A stretch of DNA of 64,000 bases from positions 310,001 through 374,000 of the forward strand of contig NZ_FNJW01000008.1 in assembly GCF_900102725.1 (NCBI RefSeq), given 5' to 3'. This document shows positions 57,850 to 64,000 of the stretch, one piece after another. This stretch comes from Carnobacterium viridans (GTDB taxonomy: Bacteria; Bacillota; Bacilli; Lactobacillales; Carnobacteriaceae). Under the pieces are notes generated by a model, which saw only the letters and a list, made by a program, of their open reading frames with translations, was not told the origin of the DNA and made no database searches. A program made the translations under genes and the position numbers. Positions within the stretch are counted from its first letter, which is position 1. Every line of letters begins with the position of its first letter.

Positions 57850-58050
57850 ATGTTTAAGAAATCTAAAGTGTTTACAGAAAAGCACCCGTATGCTTATGTC
57901 AGTTTAATAATGGTGATTACTAGTTTTATTGGTATTTCAATAGAGTATATAGTAAATCAAGACTTTATCGGTGGAGCATTATACACTGCTATAGCACTTA
58001 CTATAATTGAACTTTTAAGAGTCAAAAAAAGAAATAAAACAAAACACTAA
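57850..58050 (+). CDS. Small membrane protein, two helices
   Basis: 66 residues from ATG 57850 after TTAGAGGTG. Two hydrophobic stretches (about 15-32 and 38-55) between basic ends (MFKKSKVFTEKH and VKKRNKTKH). No family recognised. It is alone between a possible terminator and the bidirectional terminator of the envelope operon. Confidence 0.6.
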   Translation: MFKKSKVFTEKHPYAYVSLIMVITSFIGISIEYIVNQDFIGGALYTAIALTIIELLRVKKRNKTKH

Positions 58051-58097
58051 TTTTTAATTATCATTTAAATTAATGTTACCGTAACTATAATCAATAA

Positions 58098-58135
58098 ACA
58101 AAGAACCCCCTCTACAATAAGAGGAGGTTCTTTGT
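58098..58135. terminator. Bidirectional terminator
   Basis: ACAAAGAACCCCCTCT pairs with AGAGGAGGTTCTTTGT (one mismatch) over a six-base loop. It sits between the small membrane gene on + and the end of the envelope operon on -. Confidence 0.85.
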
Positions 58136-58172
58136 TTACCTATTCAAGAAAGATAGAAATCTGTCATTCATT

Positions 58173-59384
58173 TTATTCCATATTGTAATTAACGCCTTCA
58201 GTATAGGTGTTAGATGCATCCCATAGTAAAAATTCATTTACGCCAGCATCATGTAAAGCTCTAATTTGGTCTTCGACTTGTGGGGCACCATAGTTTTGGT
58301 AGTTTCCCGCGCCTAAGTATGAAGCTGTGAAATCTTGTATCCAAGGTCTAGATTGAGGAGGCGTATCTAAGCCTGCTAACAAGTTGTTTTCTACTTTCAT
58401 GTATTCAGCCACTAATTTATAAGGTTCTAAATCAGGTTTGCTGATACCAAAGTAAGAATTCCAGTGACTTGGATAGATCATAGATGAAATGACATCAACA
58501 TTTTCTGATATTTTAGCAAAGTTTTGCCCAATACCAGGAGCTTCGGGAACTGTAGCTGCATAACCAAAAATATCTACAGATACTTCAACGCCATACGGTT
58601 TTAACTCTTCGCGAGCGTATTCAACAAAATCAGTTACTGCTTCAACGCGTTGTTGAACATCGTCTAATTCACTTGTTTCATAATCTCCGCGTGTATAGGT
58701 CAATGAATCACTTTCATTTTCAAAACCTTCTGGGAAACGAACATAGTCGAATTGAATTTCCTTGAAACCCATTTTTGCAGCTTGCTTGGCCACTTCAACG
58801 TTATAGTCCCAAACGTCTTTAGAAAAAGGATTAACAAAAGCATCGCCATTGCCATTTTTCCAAACACTGCCATCCGCTTTTTTGAAAGAAAGTTCTGGTC
58901 TAGCTTCAGCTAATAAAGTGTCTTTAAAGACAACAACACGAGCGATAGGGTAAACTTTATTTTCTTCCAATTGTTTCATCATTGCTGCTGGATCAGTCAC
59001 AAACTCTTCAGTACTTTTTTGGACAATCTCATTTTCAGATTGAAGATCCATTGTCATTTTTCCAACATCGTCTTTGACATCGATGACCATAGCATTTAGT
59101 CCATTGGTATTAACAAATTGAATCAAATCTTTCATTTTATCTGTTCCACCAGCTGAATAAGCTGTTACGTAAATTCCCTTTACGCCGTTCTCAGGATACT
59201 CAATAGTGATGCCACTATTGTAAGTGAACTGTGAAGGGAACTCAGCGGGTGTACTAAGGATAGGTTCTGGGTTGATTTCTAATAAACTTGATTCAGAATT
59301 TTCTTCGGCTGATGCTGCAAGAGGAGCGAAACCAATACTCGCCGTTGCTAGTAACCCAAGCCAAAATGATGCACTTTTTTTCAT
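58173..59384 (-). CDS. Putative secreted glycoside hydrolase (DUF4015)
   Basis: 403 residues with a Sec signal peptide (hydrophobic 8-24, cleavage after ASA). The TIM-barrel DUF4015 domain shows VKGIYVTAYSAGG, MVIDVKDDVGKMT, KMGFKEIQFDYVRFPEGFEN (near 210), VEVSVDIFGYAA and SSMIYPSHWNSYFGIS, with acidic residues that could be catalytic. The substrate is unknown. It follows a polysaccharide deacetylase gene by five bases, a combination that recalls the two-domain PgaB (deacetylase plus hydrolase) of exopolysaccharide export. Confidence 0.85.
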   Translation of the reverse strand: MKKSASFWLGLLATASIGFAPLAASAEENSESSLLEINPEPILSTPAEFPSQFTYNSGITIEYPENGVKGIYVTAYSAGGTDKMKDLIQFVNTNGLNAMVIDVKDDVGKMTMDLQSENEIVQKSTEEFVTDPAAMMKQLEENKVYPIARVVVFKDTLLAEARPELSFKKADGSVWKNGNGDAFVNPFSKDVWDYNVEVAKQAAKMGFKEIQFDYVRFPEGFENESDSLTYTRGDYETSELDDVQQRVEAVTDFVEYAREELKPYGVEVSVDIFGYAATVPEAPGIGQNFAKISENVDVISSMIYPSHWNSYFGISKPDLEPYKLVAEYMKVENNLLAGLDTPPQSRPWIQDFTASYLGAGNYQNYGAPQVEDQIRALHDAGVNEFLLWDASNTYTEGVNYNME

Positions 59385-59389
59385 ACTTT

Positions 59390-60244
59390 TTATTCCTCTC
59401 TTTCAGGTGATTCAATAAGATTAGGGTCAACTAGGGTATACCCTTTTTCGATTAAGCCTTCAGCAATAGAAATAACCGCTTCATTCGTCCATGAACGATC
59501 ATGCATCAATAGGTTAGCTCCATTGTTTAGGTACTCCGTGTTTAACATAATATCGGATAAAGCTTCACTTGTTTGGTAATCTGCTTCCCAATCGTATCCA
59601 TACGTCCAATTCATTGAAACCATATCTTCTTGGGCTATAACAGCATCAGATGTTTCCGTTGTTACACCATGAGGGGCACGAAAGAAACGTGGTTTTTCAC
59701 CAGTTACTTCATAAATCAATTGATTGGTCTGTAAAATTTCTTCCCGTTGTTCTTCTGAACTGATGGTACTTAAGTTTGGGTGTGTTTGGGTATGATTTCC
59801 AATTTCAAATCCCATATCATAAATTTGTTTCAGTTTAGCTTTACCTTCATCTGATTCTATGTACATACCGTTAACAAAGAAGATGGCAGGTGCATTGATT
59901 GCTTTCAATTGCTCAGCTATTTCTACGGCATGTTGATCAGGAGAATCGTCAAAAGTCAAAAGAGCTACTTTAGAATCAGTGGCCTCATCGTTCGGTTCTA
60001 CGACTGAGGTAGTTGGGTTGATATGATACCGAAATGCTTCTTGCTTATCAGAAGACTCTACTGAACTTTGAACTTCACTACTTTCTTCACTTGTAAAAGA
60101 TTCTTCTGTACTACTCGATTGAGACTCGCTTGTGTTAGAAGCAAGCGAAGAAGTGCTTGAATTGTCAGCTGACGGATCAGAAGTTTGACAGCCGCTTAAA
60201 ATAAGAGCACTCATAAGAGATACTCCTAAAAGAATTGTTTTCAT
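59390..60244 (-). CDS. Lipoprotein polysaccharide deacetylase (CE4/NodB)
   Basis: 284 residues. A lipobox LSGC puts the lipid-bearing cysteine at 19; residues 22-70 are a Ser/Glu-rich linker; the NodB domain follows: ALLTFDDSPDQHAVEIAEQL (catalytic and metal aspartates), FEIGNHTQTHPNLS (two metal histidines), RFFRAPHG, NWTYGYDWEAD and LLMHDRSW. So all five CE4 motifs look intact. It should remove acetyl groups from an N-acetylated wall or surface polymer at the outer membrane face of the cell. Middle gene of the three-gene envelope operon. Confidence 0.9.
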   Translation of the reverse strand: MKTILLGVSLMSALILSGCQTSDPSADNSSTSSLASNTSESQSSSTEESFTSEESSEVQSSVESSDKQEAFRYHINPTTSVVEPNDEATDSKVALLTFDDSPDQHAVEIAEQLKAINAPAIFFVNGMYIESDEGKAKLKQIYDMGFEIGNHTQTHPNLSTISSEEQREEILQTNQLIYEVTGEKPRFFRAPHGVTTETSDAVIAQEDMVSMNWTYGYDWEADYQTSEALSDIMLNTEYLNNGANLLMHDRSWTNEAVISIAEGLIEKGYTLVDPNLIESPEREE

Positions 60245-60269
60245 TTTTATAGACTCCTTTATTATGTGC

Positions 60270-60911
60270 TTATTTAGATGATTCGTTTAATTCGTTAAGA
60301 GACGCTGTAGATTTAGCTTGAGCATCCTGTACGGCAACAAGTTGTTGATCAAGTTTAGTCAACAATGCTTTTGTTTCAGTATCAGAGTTATTAATAGTTT
60401 CTATACCTGCAGTAAGGGTTTCATATGTGGCATCTTCTTTTCCTAAATCTGAAAAATAGGTTTCCTGTTCGTCTAACACTGTTTTATAATGAGCGATGTA
60501 CTTCTCTAAGTTAGCAGTCAGTTCTTCTATGTTTGTTGATAGAGCCGTTAGTTCTTCTTGCGGCAGTTTATCACTTGTTTCTTCTTCTAAGAGAACTTGT
60601 TTTTCTTTCATAGTAGAAATCGTTTCTTTTAGTTCGGAAAGAGAAGTGGAACGGGTCTCAATATTTTCAAAAACAGCAGAAGACTTATCTGCTAAAGTAC
60701 TTAATGTGTCGTCTTCAGAAAGCGTCGTTTCAAACGTACTCTGTAAACCTTTTTCTTGTTCTGAAATGGCATTTAAGTCATTTACAATCTGTTCATTTTG
60801 AGTCTCAACAGATGTGGTGGTTTCCAATGCTTTTGCAACGTCATCGTTGCCGCAAGCTGTCAAAAATAATGAAACAGCAAACAAATTTGTGACTAAATAT
60901 CTTTTTTTCAT
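60270..60911 (-). CDS. YkyA-like cell-wall-associated lipoprotein
   Basis: 213 residues. Lipobox LTAC with C20 at the end of a short signal peptide; the mature part is one long series of heptad-like, Glu/Thr/Leu-rich helices (coiled coil), with nearly no aromatic residues. This is the layout of the YkyA (putative cell-wall binding lipoprotein) family. First gene of the minus-strand operon, 25 bases before the deacetylase gene; a role as scaffold at the envelope is inference. lspA, which matures lipoproteins, is divergently adjacent. Confidence 0.82.
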   Translation of the reverse strand: MKKRYLVTNLFAVSLFLTACGNDDVAKALETTTSVETQNEQIVNDLNAISEQEKGLQSTFETTLSEDDTLSTLADKSSAVFENIETRSTSLSELKETISTMKEKQVLLEEETSDKLPQEELTALSTNIEELTANLEKYIAHYKTVLDEQETYFSDLGKEDATYETLTAGIETINNSDTETKALLTKLDQQLVAVQDAQAKSTASLNELNESSK

Positions 60912-61159
60912 TGTACGAAAACTCCTTTTTAATTTAGACTATACTAAAGTAAAGAAAAAACAAACGAAAAAGCACATTTTTTTCATTTCCATTTAATCAA
61001 TAACCCTAACTAGTATAGCAAACGCTTCCCACTTTCTAAAGCAATATGACCAGTTATTTAATATTAAACAGGAAAAAAGAAAAAACTATCTCTTAGGTAT
61101 AGAATCATGTAAAATAGATAAGTAAGTGAAAAACAGAATGAAATAAAGAGAGGGCTAAT

Positions 61160-61621
61160 ATGTTCATATATTATATCTTGGCAGCCATCATTGTGGCCGT
61201 TGATCAGTTTACTAAATTTTTAACCGTGCAAAATATTGACTTATATGAAATTGTAGAAGTTGTTCCAAATGTCTTATCGTGGATGTACATTCAAAATGAC
61301 GGAGCTGCTTGGAGTATTTTAGAAGGCCAAATGTGGTTCTTTTATATTATAACGATTATTGTGATTGGCGTGGTTGTTTATTATTTGCAAAAATATGGCA
61401 AACAAAGTCGGTTATTTTCAATTGCTTTAGCACTTATTTTAGCTGGTTCAATAGGGAATTTTATTGATCGTATTCGATTGGAATATGTTATCGACATGGT
61501 TCGATTGGAATTTATTAATTTTCCGATTTTCAATGTAGCCGATATGTCTTTAAGTATCGGAGTATTCTTAATGATTATTTTTGTTTTCATAGACGAAAGA
61601 AATGAAAAAAAGAAACACTAA
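61160..61621 (+). CDS. lspA: Lipoprotein signal peptidase (signal peptidase II)
   Basis: Integral membrane aspartic protease that removes signal peptides of prolipoproteins. 153 residues, four helices. Motifs: VDQFTKFL near residue 14, MYIQNDGAAWSIL near 53, GSIGNFIDRIRLEYVIDMV with the first catalytic Asp, and FNVADMSLSIG with the second. AGAGAGGGC precedes the ATG. Followed by rluD with 46 bases between, the standard Firmicutes arrangement before pyrR. Confidence 0.95.
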   Translation: MFIYYILAAIIVAVDQFTKFLTVQNIDLYEIVEVVPNVLSWMYIQNDGAAWSILEGQMWFFYIITIIVIGVVVYYLQKYGKQSRLFSIALALILAGSIGNFIDRIRLEYVIDMVRLEFINFPIFNVADMSLSIGVFLMIIFVFIDERNEKKKH

Positions 61622-61667
61622 AACATTAGTTAAAGATAAATTAAGGGTTTAAAGAAGGAGATCAATC

Positions 61668-62573
61668 ATGTTACAAGAACACAACTTTATTATCAATGAA
61701 GAATCAGGTCGCTTAGATAAGGTCTTAACAGACTTATTGCCGTCTATTACACGTTCACACATCCAACAATGGATCAAAGAGGGAAATGTGTCTGTCAATG
61801 GAGAAAAATTGAAAGCCAATTACAAAGTACAACAAGGAGACGAGATTGCTATCATTGAACCAGAACTTGTTTCTTTAGAGGTACTTGCAGAAAATATTCC
61901 AATTGAAATCGTTTATCAAGATGAAGATGTTGTAGTCGTAAATAAACCACAAGGAATGGTCGTTCATCCTTCTGCTGGTCATCAAACAGGAACATTAGTA
62001 AACGCATTGATGTACCACATCACTGATTTGTCTGGTATCAACGGAACAATACGTCCTGGAATCGTTCATCGTATCGATAAGGATACTTCAGGTTTACTAA
62101 TGGTTGCTAAAAATGATGCTGCACATGAAAAATTAGCTGCTCAATTAAAAGACAAAACGTCTTTAAGAGAATACATTGCTTTAGTTCATGGTGTGATTCC
62201 TCATGAAAAAGGAACAATCGATGCTCCACTTGGCCGTTCAAAACAAGACCGCAAAAAACAAGATATCATTGATGGAGGAAGATCAGCCGTAACACATTTT
62301 ACTGTTCTTGAACGCTTTAAAGATTTTACATTGGTTTCATTAAAATTAGAAACGGGTAGAACACATCAAATTCGTGTGCACATGAAATATATTGGTTATC
62401 CTTTAGCAGGAGATCCAATATACGGACCAAGAAAAACACTAGAAGGCAAGGGTCAATTCTTGCATGCAACGACATTAGGTTTTAAACACCCAACGTCTGG
62501 TGAATTCCTTACTTTTGAAGCACCATTACCGAAGTTGTTTGAAGATACATTAAATAACTTAAGAAATATGTAA
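61668..62573 (+). CDS. Pseudouridine synthase, RluD/YlyB family
   Basis: Modifies uridines in large-subunit rRNA. 301 residues: an N-terminal S4 RNA-binding domain (RLDKVLTDLLPSITRSHIQQ) and the catalytic domain with GIVHRIDKDTSGLLMVAKND (catalytic Asp near residue 140) and LETGRTHQIRVHMKYIGYPL. AAGGAGAT lies before the ATG. Position between lspA and pyrR equals YlyB of Bacillus. Confidence 0.93.
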   Translation: MLQEHNFIINEESGRLDKVLTDLLPSITRSHIQQWIKEGNVSVNGEKLKANYKVQQGDEIAIIEPELVSLEVLAENIPIEIVYQDEDVVVVNKPQGMVVHPSAGHQTGTLVNALMYHITDLSGINGTIRPGIVHRIDKDTSGLLMVAKNDAAHEKLAAQLKDKTSLREYIALVHGVIPHEKGTIDAPLGRSKQDRKKQDIIDGGRSAVTHFTVLERFKDFTLVSLKLETGRTHQIRVHMKYIGYPLAGDPIYGPRKTLEGKGQFLHATTLGFKHPTSGEFLTFEAPLPKLFEDTLNNLRNM

Positions 62574-62639
62574 TGTTTTTGTTTGACTTTTTTAAAGACA
62601 TTCTATATAGTCATAAGTGACAGAAAAATAAACTTATCC

Positions 62640-62765
62640 TTTAATCCTAGTCCAGTGAGACTAAGAAGGAGCATAGTAAGAAAAGGCAAACGTACCTTCT
62701 CTTACACTTACTCAACAGTAATATGCCCTCTTTGACCATTAAAGGTTAGGAGGGCATTTTTTATT
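62640..62765 (+). promoter_or_regulatory. PyrR-dependent attenuator before pyrR
   Basis: The PyrR-binding loop CCAGTGAGACTAAGAAGG at 62652-62669 is followed by the terminator ATGCCCTC/GAGGGCAT (62723-62757) and T. When UMP-bound PyrR holds the first hairpin, termination is favoured. An antiterminator could form with the sequence around 62690-62715. Confidence 0.88.
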
Positions 62766-62790
62766 GGCCAATCCTATTAAAGCGATATGA

Positions 62791-63354
<564 letters not shown>

Positions 63355-63380
63355 ACTAAATAAAACTAAGTGAAACTTTA

Positions 63381-63511
63381 AATTGGTCCTGTGAGACTAA
63401 TAAGGTCACTACTATAATCGTACCTTGATTCCATACTGGAAGAACTGCTCAAGCAGAAGGGAGATTATTCTAGAACCTAAAGTTCTCCACAAAACTTTAG
63501 GTTCTTTTTTT
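63381..63511 (+). promoter_or_regulatory. PyrR-dependent attenuator between pyrR and pyrB
   Basis: Binding loop GGTCCTGTGAGACTAATAAGG-type sequence at 63385-63405 resembles the one before pyrR. The terminator AGAACCTAAAGTT/AACTTTAGGTTCT (63472-63505) ends in seven T. Confidence 0.87.
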
Positions 63512-63563
63512 ATACGAATTTCTAACACACTAAACTTAAAAAAATGACAAGGAGGAAAAGACA

Positions 63564-64000
63564 ATGCAAAAAATTGCTGCAACAATTGCTTTAGACCATT
63601 TTGTCTCAGTAGAAGATCTAACAAATGAAGAGGTTCTAACGTTGATTAAACGGGCCTCACAATTTAAAAAAGGAACGATCTCTGCTCAAGTGATGGAACC
63701 ACTCTATGCGGTGAATTTATTCTTTGAGAATAGTACACGCACTCACAAAAGTTTTGAAATGGCTGAAAAAAAATTGGGCATCGAAATCATTGACTTTGAA
63801 CCTTCTACAAGCAGCATCAAAAAAGGAGAGAGCCTTTACGACACGGTATTAACCATGTCAGCACTTGGAACGGAAATTGCCGTTATTCGTGACAGTAAAG
63901 AAGCTTTTTATACGGAACTGATCAATAGCCCATCCATTAAATGTTCCATTATTAACGGCGGAGACGGAACAGGACAACACCCTAGCCAATGTTTATTGGA
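63564..64000 (+). CDS. pyrB: Aspartate carbamoyltransferase catalytic chain (partial, cut by window end)
   Basis: First committed step of UMP synthesis: carbamoyl phosphate plus aspartate to carbamoylaspartate. ATG 63564 follows AAGGAGGAA. The 145 visible codons begin [20 protein letters not shown] and include the carbamoyl phosphate motif [20 protein letters not shown] near residue 51 and [20 protein letters not shown]. The typical enzyme has about 305 residues, so roughly half lies beyond the window. Controlled by the attenuator directly upstream. Confidence 0.95.
   Translation, partial: MQKIAATIALDHFVSVEDLTNEEVLTLIKRASQFKKGTISAQVMEPLYAVNLFFENSTRTHKSFEMAEKKLGIEIIDFEPSTSSIKKGESLYDTVLTMSALGTEIAVIRDSKEAFYTELINSPSIKCSIINGGDGTGQHPSQCLL

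Noticed and set aside
50158-58050. Anti-phage defence island
   Set aside because: I looked for restriction, toxin-antitoxin, retron or CBASS-like genes; only metal resistance, metabolic and unknown small genes were found.

Overview
The window is AT-rich chromosomal DNA from a low-GC Gram-positive bacterium of the order Lactobacillales, most likely a Carnobacterium or close relative. The evidence is indirect: T-box leaders on hisS-aspS and glyQS, PyrR attenuators on pyrR and pyrB, RexA/RexB-type helicase-nuclease, LspA, YkyA and RDD proteins typical of Firmicutes, and an Enterococcus-like maltose locus (malT-mapP / malP-pgmB-malM-malR). The species cannot be fixed by reading alone.

Layout. 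1-5.4 kb: T-box-controlled hisS-aspS, then sppA with an RDD membrane protein. 5.5-11.6 kb: nfo, lemA with a TPM-domain protein, truA, the PPDK regulator on the minus strand, zur, rpsU, yqeY. 12-18.4 kb: a conserved run phoH-pgpH-ybeY-dgkA-cdd-era, then recO. 18.4-21.9 kb: T-box-controlled glyQS. 22-26.3 kb: a DUF488 protein, an ABC half-transporter, a metallophosphoesterase, and the niacin regulator/transporter pair niaR-niaX. 26.5-34 kb: dnaG-rpoD, trmK, a Nif3-like protein, pepT and a DUF1294 protein. 34.3-41.7 kb: rexB-rexA. 42.2-50.0 kb: the complete maltose locus. 50.1-58.1 kb: an accessory zone with orphan small proteins, a YjbR-like protein, a metal-resistance cluster (CadD-like transporter, ArsR-type repressor, P1B-4 ATPase), a nicotinamidase, two gene remnants and a Nudix hydrolase. 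58.2-60.9 kb: a minus-strand envelope operon (YkyA-like lipoprotein, lipoprotein polysaccharide deacetylase, DUF4015 glycoside hydrolase). 61.1-64 kb: lspA-rluD and the start of the pyrimidine operon (pyrR, pyrB cut by the window edge).

How genes work together. In the maltose locus the PTS permease MalT delivers maltose 6'-phosphate, MapP removes the phosphate, MalP phosphorolyses maltose to glucose and beta-glucose 1-phosphate, PgmB converts the latter to glucose 6-phosphate, MalM equilibrates anomers and MalR regulates. NiaR appears to control niaX through two palindromes that bracket its promoter, and a nicotinamidase 30 kb away would feed the same NAD salvage route. The metal cluster has an ArsR-type palindrome just downstream of a near-perfect promoter for the P1B-4 pump.

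The most striking unexplained structure is a family of mosaic intergenic repeats (six copies plus one solo end) with conserved inverted arms and a variable, partly foldable centre. One copy lies inside the glyQS leader between the T-box terminator and the start codon. No CRISPR array, intact transposase, prophage, rRNA or tRNA gene was seen.
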